From an uncultured Prevotellaceae bacterium (GTDB taxonomy: Bacteria; Bacteroidota; Bacteroidia; Bacteroidales; Bacteroidaceae): a stretch of DNA of 35,567 nt. This document shows positions 15,774-24,334 of the stretch, one piece after another. The notes under the pieces are model-generated. The model searched no databases, was not told the DNA's origin, and saw nothing but the letters and a program-made list of their open reading frames with translations. Made by a program: the position numbers and the translations under genes. Every line of letters begins with the position of its first letter. Positions within the stretch are counted from its first letter, which is position 1. The stretch covers positions 1 to 35,567 of the forward strand of contig ONCZ01000022.1 of assembly GCA_900316445.1 (NCBI GenBank). Direction: 5' to 3'.

Positions 15774-17118
15774 TGTCCATGATCCTTTCCGACTCTGTGA
15801 TGAGTTGGTTCAACAGTGCCGTCACCTTCTCCCCCCGTTGTTGTATGCCGTCGACCAGTTGGGTGGTCTCCTTCTCTGTCTGTTTCCCGTTGGTATTGCT
15901 GAGGGTTTGCACACGTTTGCGAATACCGTCCACGGGGGCCATCATCTGGTCTGACATGTTATAGAGGAAGTTTGTCTTCATGCGTTCTGCTGCTTTGGCT
16001 TGTTCGTAGGTGGCCTGCAACTCCTCGCCTCGTTCCTTGAGCGTTGCCGACAACTGGTTCATCTCTCCCATGCGAGTGGCAAGCGACTGCTGCATCTCAC
16101 GGAAGTGGTTCTGCAGACGGCCCACCTCGTCACGCCTTCTGCTGTATCGGATGGGGTTGTCATAATTCCCCTCGGCAATGTGTTGCGCCGATTGCTCCAG
16201 TTTTCTCAGCGGAAGCAGCTGGTGACGGATGTAGAATCGGCATGACAGGAGCAGCAGTGCCAGGCCGATGACGGCGATGATGAGTACGGTATAGAGCAGA
16301 TGGTTGTAGTCGCCGAAGATATCTTCTTCAGGATAGATGACACCGGCACTCCATCCGAGTTTTGACATGGCACGTCCCATGACTTCCGCACGCTCAAAGG
16401 GCTTGTAGAACACATAGTAGTCCTCGCCGTCCAACTTGACATACTTGTAACCCGTCTCTCCGTTGAGCATGGCCTGTGCTGCTTCGGTCATCGAGGGATG
16501 GTCGTCTTTGGTCAGCTCGAGGATGTTCTTGTTCAGTGCAACACTGTCTGGATGGACGATGATCGTACCGTCAGGTTTCAACAACGTACAGAAGGAGTTG
16601 GGCGAGGGCTTTGCCTCGAGCAGGAGTTTCGAGATGAGTGCCAGCGACACGTCGACATCCATCACTCCCACTTTCCTTCGTCCGTCGAATACTGGCAGAC
16701 GGAAGGTGGTGATGGCATTGGCATTTTTCTCTTCGGGGTTGATCCATCCAGTGAAGATGGAGTCTGTGGCGTTGGAGTCGGTATCCCACGTGATGGTGCA
16801 ATCGGTGATGTAGGGTGTCGCCTCCACGAGCTTGCGGGTGTAGAGCTCCAGCTTCTCCGGCTGGTGGATATGGGACAGCAGCTTCCAGTAGATATTGCCT
16901 GACGACTGTTCCACTTTCAGCAGGATGTTGTCGATACGCTGCATCGTGGCTTCCAGAGTCTGGCCGGCATCGTGAAGGGCTTCTTCCTTCACGGCCTTAC
17001 GCGAAAAGACGAAAATAATCAGCAATGCTACCAACAAGAGTGTTGCCAGCGCCGCAATGACTGTCAGACTCAGTCTGAAAGACAAGGTTTTGGTGATTAT
17101 TCTAGGTAGTTTGCTCAT
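15766..17118 (-). CDS. Truncated Cache-HAMP sensor with Asp at phospho-acceptor site (pair A)
   Basis: 450 residues from ATG 17118. An upstream TTG (17130) lies inside the promoter box, so it is unlikely to be the start. Domains: membrane segment, single periplasmic Cache-type region shorter than in its paralogue, second membrane segment ~274-294, HAMP, coiled coil and a terminal helix pair. The phospho-acceptor position is Asp390 in 'YNMSDQMMAP', and no ATPase domain follows. Asp is the residue here in both truncated partners, with the same SDQM core and exactly 60 residues after it in each. First gene of the four-gene operon; its end overlaps the next kinase by 8 bases. Confidence 0.85.
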   Translation of the reverse strand: MSKLPRIITKTLSFRLSLTVIAALATLLLVALLIIFVFSRKAVKEEALHDAGQTLEATMQRIDNILLKVEQSSGNIYWKLLSHIHQPEKLELYTRKLVEATPYITDCTITWDTDSNATDSIFTGWINPEEKNANAITTFRLPVFDGRRKVGVMDVDVSLALISKLLLEAKPSPNSFCTLLKPDGTIIVHPDSVALNKNILELTKDDHPSMTEAAQAMLNGETGYKYVKLDGEDYYVFYKPFERAEVMGRAMSKLGWSAGVIYPEEDIFGDYNHLLYTVLIIAVIGLALLLLSCRFYIRHQLLPLRKLEQSAQHIAEGNYDNPIRYSRRRDEVGRLQNHFREMQQSLATRMGEMNQLSATLKERGEELQATYEQAKAAERMKTNFLYNMSDQMMAPVDGIRKRVQTLSNTNGKQTEKETTQLVDGIQQRGEKVTALLNQLITESERIMDNG

Positions 17119-17126
17119 ATTCTGCC

Positions 17127-17218
17127 GCAAATATACGAAAAAACTTTGAATACAATGTCATAAAAGTGGAAAAATTATTAAAAATAAGATAATATACCAA
17201 CATTTTTCGTATATTTGC
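17127..17218. promoter_or_regulatory. Symmetrical divergent promoters of sensor array and sugar operon
   Basis: A perfect 16-bp inverted repeat, 17127-17142 and 17203-17218, contains a TATATTTG -7 box on each strand (minus 17128-17135; plus 17210-17217). The minus transcript would begin about 3 nt before ATG 17118. The plus transcript would begin near 17224 with a leader of about 23 nt. The 60-base AT-rich interval holds both -33 regions and any shared operator. Confidence 0.7.
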
Positions 17219-17246
17219 ACCCATAAAACCATAATTCGGGCAAAAA

Positions 17247-18185
17247 ATGAACCTATTTCCCATCATTGATGCACATAGCCATCTGTGGCTTTGGCAGGAT
17301 ACCCATTGGGACGGAAAACCGATCCGTACCCTCACCAACGGGCGTTCTCTCTTCCTCGGCGAGGAGGTGCAGATGCTGCCTCCTTTTATGATTGACGGAC
17401 GGAATACCGCCGAGGTGTTCCTTTCGAATATGAACTACGCCCAGGTGTCGGCAGCCGTCGTCGTACAGGAGTTCATCGACGGCATCCAGAACGATTACCT
17501 TGCGGAGGTCATGCAGAAGTATTCAGACCGTTTCTTCGTCTTCGGCATGGTCGACTATCTGCACGATGGTTTCTTTGCCCAGGCACAGGCGTTGTTGGGG
17601 CAAGGTTTCCGTGGTCTCGCCATCCCTGGGCACAGGCTCTTGGGGCGGTCACTCACCAGTGATGAGATGATGCGCATGTTCCGACTGATGGAGTCGAGAG
17701 GGGCACTGCTCTCCATCACCCTCGCTGATGGCGACCGTCAGGTGGACGAGCTGCAGGAGGTCATCACCGAGTGTCCGAAGCTGAAGATCGCCATCGGACA
17801 TCTGGGTATGGCTAATCCGCCCGTCACTCCCCCGTGGGAGAACGAGAGCTGGCGGCGGCAGATCCTCTTGGCATGTCACGAGAGTGTCTATGTCGAGACG
17901 GGTGGCATCACCTGGCTCTACAACTCGGAGTTCTATCCCTTCCCCTCTGCGGTGCGAGCCATCCGTGAGGCGGCAGAACTCGTGGGTATGGAGAAACTGA
18001 TGTGGGGCAGTGACTATCCCCGCACCATCACTGCCATTACCTACCGCATGTCTTACGACTTCCTCGTGAAGTCCGATGAGTTCTCCGAGGATGAGAAATG
18101 CCAACTCCTAGGTCTTAACGCCCAGCGCCTCTATGGCTTCGAAGACCTCAAGCCTCTTCCCTACATCAAGAATATGAGCGAGTGA
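17247..18185 (+). CDS. Amidohydrolase-family (lactonase-type) hydrolase
   Basis: 312 residues, cytosolic, with an amidohydrolase-2 TIM barrel. Metal site motif is IDAHSHLW (His10, His12), with later 'AIGHLG' and 'MWGSDYPRT', where the Asp would be the catalytic metal-bound acid. Related enzymes hydrolyse sugar lactones (COG3618 group) or decarboxylate aromatic acids. The neighbouring dehydrogenase favours a sugar-lactone role: oxidise a sugar, then open the lactone. That link is inference. First gene of the plus operon behind the divergent promoter; the next gene starts 42 bases downstream after a word repeat. Confidence 0.75.
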   Translation: MNLFPIIDAHSHLWLWQDTHWDGKPIRTLTNGRSLFLGEEVQMLPPFMIDGRNTAEVFLSNMNYAQVSAAVVVQEFIDGIQNDYLAEVMQKYSDRFFVFGMVDYLHDGFFAQAQALLGQGFRGLAIPGHRLLGRSLTSDEMMRMFRLMESRGALLSITLADGDRQVDELQEVITECPKLKIAIGHLGMANPPVTPPWENESWRRQILLACHESVYVETGGITWLYNSEFYPFPSAVRAIREAAELVGMEKLMWGSDYPRTITAITYRMSYDFLVKSDEFSEDEKCQLLGLNAQRLYGFEDLKPLPYIKNMSE

Positions 18186-18195
18186 GGTATTCAAT

Positions 18196-18218
18196 CGTAA
18201 ATCAGTAAATCGTAAATA
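18196..18218. repeat. Word repeat, CGTAAATCA-type
   Basis: Three degenerate CGTAAAT units lie between the amidohydrolase stop and the GTG start of the dehydrogenase. Confidence 0.55.
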
Positions 18219-18227
18219 TATTCTAAG

Positions 18228-19250
18228 GTGAAAGCAATTCAGATTTTAGAGCCGTCGGTGATGAAGGTCATCGACCTGGCAGCGCCCCAGGCGGGCGACG
18301 ATGAAGTACTCCTGAAGCTGGAGTACGTGGGTTTTTGTGGTAGTGACCTCAGCACCTTCCGTGGAGGCAATCCGATGGTGCGCATGCCGGTGGTGCCTGG
18401 CCATGAGGTGGGTGCCACGATTGTCAGCATCGGCAAGAATGTGCCCGAGGGCCTGAAGCCCGGCATGACCGTGACCGTCAATCCTTATACGAACTGTGGC
18501 AAGTGTGCCTCCTGCCGTAACGGCCGTGTGAATGCCTGTCAACATAACGAGACACTCGGTGTGCAGCGTTGGGGAGCCATGTGCGAGTATATCGCCATGC
18601 CGTGGGAGAAAGTCATTCCTGCAGGACTGCTCACACCCCGTACCTGTGCCCTCATCGAACCTATGAGTGTGGGTTTCCACGCCGTCAGCCGTGCACAGGT
18701 GACGGATATCGACGTGGTGATGGTCATCGGCTGTGGTATGGTGGGTATGGGTGCCATTGTGCGCAGTGCCTCTCGTGGTGCTACTGTCATTGCTGCGGAT
18801 ATCGACGATGAGAAACTCGCCATCGCCCGTGAGATGGGTGCCAGCTATACCGTCAATACCTTGAAGGATGATGTTCATGCCCGTCTGTTGGAGATGACTT
18901 CCGGTTTCGGCCCTGATGTGGTCATTGAGGCTGTGGGTAGTCCTGCGACTTATCAGATGGCCGTCGATGAGGTGGCTTTCACAGGACGCGTCATCTGCAT
19001 CGGCTATGCGAAGACAGAGGTGTCGTTCCAGACAAAATATTTCGTTCAGAAGGAACTCGACATCCGCGGCTCCCGTAATGCCCAGCCTTCAGACTTCCGT
19101 GCCGTCATTCACTACTTAGAGCGTGGCACGTGTCCCGTAGACCGTCTCATCACCCGTGAGGTCAGTCCAGAGGAGGCTCCGGAGACCATGCAGTGGTGGA
19201 ATGAGAACCCGGGAAAGGTGTTCCGCATCTTGGTAAAATTTAAAAATTAA
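18228..19250 (+). CDS. Zinc-dependent medium-chain sugar/polyol dehydrogenase
   Basis: 340 residues starting at GTG 18228 behind a purine-rich site (TAAGG). It is a typical medium-chain dehydrogenase: catalytic zinc site 'VGFCGSD' and 'VPGHEVGA', four-cysteine structural zinc loop (CGKCASCRNGRVNAC), and Rossmann motif 'VIGCGMVGMGA' followed by Asp-containing 'AADIDD', which favours NAD+. It is close in layout to sorbitol, L-threonine and L-galactonate/L-fucose dehydrogenases; exact substrate cannot be assigned. Pairing with a lactonase-type hydrolase suggests an oxidative route for a monosaccharide released by the GH enzymes of the same operon. The final codons (KFKN) and stop are supplied by an AT-rich word repeat. 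Confidence 0.82.
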   Translation: MKAIQILEPSVMKVIDLAAPQAGDDEVLLKLEYVGFCGSDLSTFRGGNPMVRMPVVPGHEVGATIVSIGKNVPEGLKPGMTVTVNPYTNCGKCASCRNGRVNACQHNETLGVQRWGAMCEYIAMPWEKVIPAGLLTPRTCALIEPMSVGFHAVSRAQVTDIDVVMVIGCGMVGMGAIVRSASRGATVIAADIDDEKLAIAREMGASYTVNTLKDDVHARLLEMTSGFGPDVVIEAVGSPATYQMAVDEVAFTGRVICIGYAKTEVSFQTKYFVQKELDIRGSRNAQPSDFRAVIHYLERGTCPVDRLITREVSPEEAPETMQWWNENPGKVFRILVKFKN

Positions 19251-19269
19251 AGAATTAAAAAATTAAAAC
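19235..19269. repeat. AT-rich word repeat spanning the dehydrogenase stop
   Basis: AATTAAAA-type units encode the last three residues and stop of the dehydrogenase and run on to the GH31 leader. It is nearly identical to the spacer at 3747-3777. Confidence 0.7.
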
Positions 19270-19284
19270 TTTAAGATACAGTTC

Positions 19285-21639
19285 ATGAAGAGGTTCTTGT
19301 TCCTATTTGCCGCCTGCCTTACGACCGTCGCAGCGCTGGCACAGCCAGACGTGAAGATAGAGTTCTTCACACCAAGTATTGTACACATCGTGAAGGGCCA
19401 GCCTACGAAGAGCCTGGTGATTACCGCCAAGCCTGAGCAGGTGGAGGTCGTAAAACAGGGCAACACTTGGAAAAGCAGTGAACTCATTGTCAAGTACGAT
19501 CCTTCCATGATGAGTTTTACGTTCTGCACCGCCAAAGGCCGTGTGCTTCTGCGTGAACAGGGGTGGAGTACCATCCGGCAGAACCTGGAAGAATTCAAGG
19601 TGAGCCAGACATTCCTCCTCGATAAGGATGAGGCCATTTACGGCCTCGGCACGATCCAGAACGGTAAGATGAACCGTCGTGGCGAGCACAAGCGTATGGA
19701 ACAGTCAAACCTCGAGGATTTCCAGAATGTCTTGCAGTCCGTGAAGGGCTGGGGTCTCTACTGGGAGAACTATTCACCCACGCAGTTTGATGACGATGCC
19801 AATGGCATGACCTTCACCTCTGAGGCAGGCAATGGCATCGACTATTACTTCATGTACGGCGGCTCTGCCGATGGGGTCATCGCCCAGATGCGTCACCTCT
19901 CTGGCGATGTGCCGATGTTCCCCCTCTGGACCTACGGCTTCTGGCAGTCGAAGGAACGCTATAAGAGTGCTGCGGAAACGGAGAGCATCGTTGATCAGTA
20001 CCGTGCCTTGCAGGTGCCCCTCGACGGCATCATCCAGGACTGGCAGTACTGGGGTTCCAACTATTTGTGGAACGCTATGGACTTCCTCTCAGAGGACTTT
20101 GTCACTGGTCCGCAGCTGATTAAGAACGTCCATGCCAAGCATGCCCATTTCATGATTTCCATCTGGGCCAGTTTCGGCCCGCAGACACAGCAGTTCCGTG
20201 AACTCAATGAAAAAGGTCTTCTGTTGCCTATCGAGACATGGCCACAGAGCGGACTCTCGCATATCTGGCCCCCACGTATGGATTATCCCTCTGGCGTGAA
20301 GGTCTATGATGCCTTTAGTCCCGTGGCCCGTGATATCTACTGGAAACACCTGAAGCGCCTCTATGACTATGGCACCGATGCTTGGTGGATGGACTCCACT
20401 GATCCCGATTTCTTCAATCCCCGTGAGTCCGACTACGCCCATCCCGTCACTGGCGGCACCTGGCGTCAACTCCGTAATGCCTTCCCCTTGGAAACCGTCC
20501 GTGGCGTCTATCAGGCCCAACGTAAGGTGGGGGAGGAAAAGCGTGTCTTCATTATGACGCGCTCGGCCTTTGCAGGTCAGCAGCACTACGGCTCTAACAT
20601 GTGGAGCGGCGACGTGAACTCCTCTTGGGATATGCTTCGCAAGCAGGTGCCCGCAGGACTCAGCTTCTCGCTGACGGGCGATCCTAATTTCAATACTGAC
20701 ATTGGCGGTTTCTTCTGCAACGCCTACAACACTCGTGGCCCTGGCTCTGCCCCCAAGAACCCGCAGTTCCAGGAACTCTACGTGCGTTGGATGCAGTATG
20801 GCCTATTCTGTCCTGTTTTCCGCAGTCACGGTGCTGATGCTCCCCGTGAAATCTGGCAGTTTGGCAAGAAAGGCGAACCCGTATATGATGCCATCGAACA
20901 GCAGATTCGTCTGCGTTATCGTCTGATACCTTATTTATATAGTACTGCCTGGCAGGTAACCTCCAACAACGAAAGTTACCTCCGTCCTTTGTTCAGCGAC
21001 TTCGCCGCCGACCGTAAGGTGTGGGACATCGCCGACGAATTCATGTTTGGTCGTAGCATTCTTGCTGCCCCCATCCTCGACCCTCAGTACACGGAGGAGA
21101 AGATTGTCCGCACCGATGCCATGACAGGGTGGGATAGGAAAAAGGAGTCAGGAGACAGTAGTCAGGAGGCAGTAGTAGATTGGACGGAAATGAAGACTGC
21201 CACGAAGTATCTGCCGAAGGGTGCCACTTGGTATGACTTTTGGACGAACAAAGCTTATAAGGGCGGACAGAACGTCACCCTTACTACCACCCTCAACCGT
21301 GTGCCGATGTTCGTGCGTGCTGGCAGCATCCTGCCCCTCGGTCCTGAGATGCAGTACGTGGGCGAGAAATCTTGGGACAACCTCGAAATCCGCGTCTATC
21401 CTGGTGCCGACGGCAGCTTCACTCTCTATGAGGACGAAGGCGACGGCTACAATTATGAGAAAGGCTATTATGCCACCATCACCTTCCGCTGGAACGATAA
21501 GGCCCGCCAACTCACCATCGGCACGCGCCAGGGTGGTTATAAGGGCATGATACTCGATCGTAAGTTCACCATCGTACTCCCTGATGGCACCTCGCGCACC
21601 GTCTCCCACGATGGCAACGAGCAAACCATCCAATTATAA
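19285..21639 (+). CDS. GH31 alpha-glycosidase (alpha-xylosidase/glucosidase type)
   Basis: 784 residues with a signal peptide (cleavage after about residue 19, ALAQ). The N-terminal beta-sandwich is followed by the GH31 barrel. 'DGIIQDWQYWG' is typical of the alpha-xylosidase-like branch, the nucleophile is Asp370 in 'WWMDSTDPD', and the acid/base is Asp443 in 'MWSGDVNSSW'. C-terminal beta domains include 'TWYDFWTNKAYKGG'. It probably removes alpha-linked xylose or glucose from plant-wall oligosaccharides in the periplasm. Residues ~620-631 are encoded by a word repeat (21144-21178) in a loop just before the C-terminal domain strand. The gene is in an operon with a GH43 gene 42 bases downstream. 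Confidence 0.85.
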   Translation: MKRFLFLFAACLTTVAALAQPDVKIEFFTPSIVHIVKGQPTKSLVITAKPEQVEVVKQGNTWKSSELIVKYDPSMMSFTFCTAKGRVLLREQGWSTIRQNLEEFKVSQTFLLDKDEAIYGLGTIQNGKMNRRGEHKRMEQSNLEDFQNVLQSVKGWGLYWENYSPTQFDDDANGMTFTSEAGNGIDYYFMYGGSADGVIAQMRHLSGDVPMFPLWTYGFWQSKERYKSAAETESIVDQYRALQVPLDGIIQDWQYWGSNYLWNAMDFLSEDFVTGPQLIKNVHAKHAHFMISIWASFGPQTQQFRELNEKGLLLPIETWPQSGLSHIWPPRMDYPSGVKVYDAFSPVARDIYWKHLKRLYDYGTDAWWMDSTDPDFFNPRESDYAHPVTGGTWRQLRNAFPLETVRGVYQAQRKVGEEKRVFIMTRSAFAGQQHYGSNMWSGDVNSSWDMLRKQVPAGLSFSLTGDPNFNTDIGGFFCNAYNTRGPGSAPKNPQFQELYVRWMQYGLFCPVFRSHGADAPREIWQFGKKGEPVYDAIEQQIRLRYRLIPYLYSTAWQVTSNNESYLRPLFSDFAADRKVWDIADEFMFGRSILAAPILDPQYTEEKIVRTDAMTGWDRKKESGDSSQEAVVDWTEMKTATKYLPKGATWYDFWTNKAYKGGQNVTLTTTLNRVPMFVRAGSILPLGPEMQYVGEKSWDNLEIRVYPGADGSFTLYEDEGDGYNYEKGYYATITFRWNDKARQLTIGTRQGGYKGMILDRKFTIVLPDGTSRTVSHDGNEQTIQL
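21144..21178. repeat. Word repeat inside the GH31 coding sequence
   Basis: Degenerate units of GGAGTCAGGAGACAGTAG type, in frame, encode a Glu/Ser/Gly/Gln-rich loop (ESGDSSQEAV). Confidence 0.65.
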
Positions 21640-21661
21640 TTCTCTAATTCTCAAATTTTTG
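21639..21661. repeat. Word repeat between GH31 and GH43
   Basis: TTCTCTAA/TTCTCAAA-type units follow the GH31 stop codon and fill half of the 42-base gap. Confidence 0.5.
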
Positions 21662-21681
21662 ATATAAAAAAACTCATCGTT

Positions 21682-23337
21682 ATGAACAAAAAAACTTTCC
21701 TGAGGCTCTTCGCCTTACTTTTCACTTTTCACTTCTCGCTTCTCACTTCCTTCGCTGAGGATTACGAGACCATCAATACCCCGCCCATCAAGAACCCCAT
21801 GCTTTGGGCAGACGTTCCTGATCCCGACGTGATCCGTGTTGGTGACACGTTCTATCTCGTTTCCACCACCATGCATCTTATGCCTGGTGCTCCCGTGATG
21901 GCCTCGAAGGACCTGAAGAATTGGGAGACCGTCGGCTACATCTTCGACCGTCTCACCGATTCTCCGAAGTACGACCTGCAACAGGGAACCGCCTACGGCC
22001 GCGGACAGTGGGCCACCTCTCTGAAATATCACAACGGCAAGTTCTATGCCCTCCTGGCTCCCAATGAACAGGGTGCTATGGGCGACACCTATATCTTCTC
22101 CGCCGAAAAGGCTGAGGGCCCTTGGGAACTCGTCTCCCGTATGCGCCACTTCCACGACTGTTCGCTGTTCTTCGATGACGACGGCCGTGTGTTCGTTATC
22201 TACGGCACGGGCGAACTGATGGAACTCAAGCCCGACCTCTCCGACGTCATCGAGGGCACTTATATGCATATCTTCGAGCGTGAGGAAGACGAGAAAGGCC
22301 TCCTCGAGGGTTCTCGCGTCATCAAGAAAGACGGCAAATACTACCTCCTCATGATCTCCCACACCTATGCCCCTGGCCGTCATCGTCGTGAGGTTTGCTA
22401 TCGTGCCGACGATATCCACGGCCCTTACGAGAAGCAGGTGATCCTCGAGAGTGAGTTCGGAGGTTTCTCCTACGAGGCTCAGGGCACCATCGTCGACAGC
22501 CCTTCAGGCGATTGGTACGGCATCATCTTCCAGGACCGTGGCGGCGTGGGCCGTGTGCTTACCGTCATGCCCTGCCGCTGGATCAACGGTTGGCCGATGC
22601 TCGGCGATGAGAACGGCAAGGTGCCTGACACCGTACGTCCCTTTGTCAGCGGACAGCCCGAGACCGCCATCGTCAAGGCCGACGACTTCTCAGAGTCGAA
22701 ACTCGGTCTTCACTGGCAGTGGAACCACAATCCCATTGATGCCGCGTGGAGTCTCACGGAGCGTCCTGGATTCCTCCGCTTGAAGACCAACCGCGTGGTC
22801 AACACCCTCTACCTCGCTCCGAATACGCTCACCCAGCGTATGGAAGGTCCGCAGTGCTCTGGCTCCATCGTCATTGACTGTGCGAAGATGAAGGACGGCG
22901 ACTGCGCCGGTCTCGCCGCTTTCAACAGTGATACAGGCGCTCTCGTCATCAAGAAGAAAGGTAAGAAGCTCTCTCTCCAGATGGTGGAGATGACCTGCCA
23001 GCTTTCCGACCGTGATAAGGAAGTGACAAGTTTCGAAGAAAAGGTCATCGAAGAGATTCCTCTTACCTCGACGAAGATTTTCCTCCGCATCGATGCTGAC
23101 TTCCGTCCAGGACAGGGCACGGGTATGCGTCGTTTTGGCGGGGCAGACTGCGCTAACTTCTCCTATAGCCTCGACGGTACTACATGGACAAAGATCGGTA
23201 CCGAAAATTACCGCCTCGGCTTCGACTGGCGCCGCTTCTTCATGGGTACCAAGTTCGGCCTCTTCAACTACGCCACGAAAAAGGCAGGCGGATATGTCGA
23301 TATCGACGAGTTCTGCTACGAAAAGGCGGAGAAATAG
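21682..23337 (+). CDS. GH43 glycosidase (beta-xylosidase/arabinofuranosidase type)
   Basis: 551 residues, exported. The signal peptide core (LLFTFHFSLLTSF) is encoded by a word repeat at 21714-21750. Residues ~30-320 form the five-bladed GH43 propeller. The catalytic base Asp is in 'DVPDPDVIRVGD', the pKa-modulating Asp in 'FHDCSLFFDDDG', and the acid Glu probably in 'LLEGSRVIKK'. The C-terminal ~200 residues form a beta-sandwich typical of large GH43 enzymes. Expected role: exo-removal of xylose or arabinose from hemicellulose fragments. Last gene of the operon with the lactonase, dehydrogenase and GH31; no SusC/SusD pair is present, so uptake functions are elsewhere. Confidence 0.85.
   Translation: MNKKTFLRLFALLFTFHFSLLTSFAEDYETINTPPIKNPMLWADVPDPDVIRVGDTFYLVSTTMHLMPGAPVMASKDLKNWETVGYIFDRLTDSPKYDLQQGTAYGRGQWATSLKYHNGKFYALLAPNEQGAMGDTYIFSAEKAEGPWELVSRMRHFHDCSLFFDDDGRVFVIYGTGELMELKPDLSDVIEGTYMHIFEREEDEKGLLEGSRVIKKDGKYYLLMISHTYAPGRHRREVCYRADDIHGPYEKQVILESEFGGFSYEAQGTIVDSPSGDWYGIIFQDRGGVGRVLTVMPCRWINGWPMLGDENGKVPDTVRPFVSGQPETAIVKADDFSESKLGLHWQWNHNPIDAAWSLTERPGFLRLKTNRVVNTLYLAPNTLTQRMEGPQCSGSIVIDCAKMKDGDCAGLAAFNSDTGALVIKKKGKKLSLQMVEMTCQLSDRDKEVTSFEEKVIEEIPLTSTKIFLRIDADFRPGQGTGMRRFGGADCANFSYSLDGTTWTKIGTENYRLGFDWRRFFMGTKFGLFNYATKKAGGYVDIDEFCYEKAEK
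21714..21750. repeat. Word repeat forming a signal-peptide core
   Basis: TTTTCACT/TCTCACTT-type units encode the hydrophobic core of the GH43 signal peptide. The same word family appears outside genes at 29907-29931 and 30510-30544. Confidence 0.65.
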
Positions 23338-23411
23338 CTCATAAATAGTTAAACTTTCGTAAAAGATGGCGCTTTTTGAGCGCGAGACGTGCAACTTACA
23401 AAAGAATTTTG

Positions 23412-23419
23412 TACCTTTG
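23412..23419 (+). promoter_or_regulatory. -7 promoter box of rpoD
   Basis: TACCTTTG matches the Bacteroidota consensus. Start of transcription near 23426 gives a leader of about 22 nt before ATG 23448, which argues against the longer upstream in-frame ATG at 23376. Confidence 0.7.
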
Positions 23420-23447
23420 CGCACTTTTTCAGAGTAACAAAACAAAT

Positions 23448-24320
23448 ATGAGGCAATTAAAGATTCAAAAAAGCATTACCAACCGTTCGAGTGAGGCCCT
23501 TGACAAGTACCTCGTTGAGATCGGTCGTCAGCCCCTCGTGACCATCGAGGAGGAAATCGAACTGGCGCAGGCTATCCGCAAGGGTGGTCCTGAGGGCGAA
23601 AAAGCCAAGGAGCGTCTGGTCACAGCCAACCTCCGCTTCGTCGTCTCAGTGGCCAAGCAATATCAGCACCAGGGTTTGACGCTTACCGACCTTATCGACG
23701 AGGGCAACATCGGACTGGTGAAGGCTGCTGAGAAATTTGACGAGACGCGTGGTTTCAAATTCATTTCCTATGCCGTCTGGTGGATCCGTCAGAGCATCCT
23801 CCAGGCCATCGCTGAGCAGAGCCGTATCGTGCGACTCCCTCTCAATCAGAGCGGCGCACTGAGCAAGATCAATCAGGAAATCAACCGTTTCGAACAGATT
23901 CACCAGCGCCGCCCCTCAGTGACTGAGCTGGCGGAACTGACACAGATTGATGAAGCAAAGATTGAACAGACGGCAAAGGCCGACAGTCACCACATGAGTA
24001 TCGACGCCCCCTTCGGTGAGGACGACGACAACTCGATGGCAGACCTCCTGAGTTCTGGCGACGACAGCCGTACCGACAAGCAGGTCGATTACGAGTCGTT
24101 GACCAATGATTTGGAGAGCGTGCTTCGCAGCGTGCTCAAAGACCGTGAATTGAAGATCGTGCGTGAGTGCTTCGGCATCGGCTGCCAGGAGCGCGGACTC
24201 GAAGAGATCGGCGCTGAGATGGGACTCACCCGTGAGCGCGTCCGTCAGATCCGCGAGAAGAGCATTACTAAGCTTCACGATTCCGGCCACGCCCGCATCC
24301 TGATGAAATATCTTGGTTAA
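23448..24320 (+). CDS. rpoD: Primary RNA polymerase sigma factor (sigma-70)
   Basis: 290 residues from ATG 23448. It is the short primary sigma typical of Bacteroidota: region 1.2 (QPLVTIEEEIELAQAI), region 2 with 'NLRFVVSVAKQY', 'DLIDEGNIGL' and the -10-reading 'YAVWWIRQSI', region 3, and region 4 ending in the HTH 'GLTRERVRQIREKS'. No region 1.1 is present, as expected in this phylum. It directs core RNA polymerase to TTG/TAnnTTTG promoters like those seen throughout the window. The downstream lipoprotein gene starts 14 bases after its stop and may be read from the same transcript. Confidence 0.95.
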   Translation: MRQLKIQKSITNRSSEALDKYLVEIGRQPLVTIEEEIELAQAIRKGGPEGEKAKERLVTANLRFVVSVAKQYQHQGLTLTDLIDEGNIGLVKAAEKFDETRGFKFISYAVWWIRQSILQAIAEQSRIVRLPLNQSGALSKINQEINRFEQIHQRRPSVTELAELTQIDEAKIEQTAKADSHHMSIDAPFGEDDDNSMADLLSSGDDSRTDKQVDYESLTNDLESVLRSVLKDRELKIVRECFGIGCQERGLEEIGAEMGLTRERVRQIREKSITKLHDSGHARILMKYLG

Positions 24321-24334
24321 AATCAACACAAATT

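Noticed and set aside
14982-15782. 266-codon plus-strand frame antisense to the 641-aa kinase
   Set aside because: Mirror of the Cache and membrane region; Gly/Val/Asp-rich shadow with no start signal.
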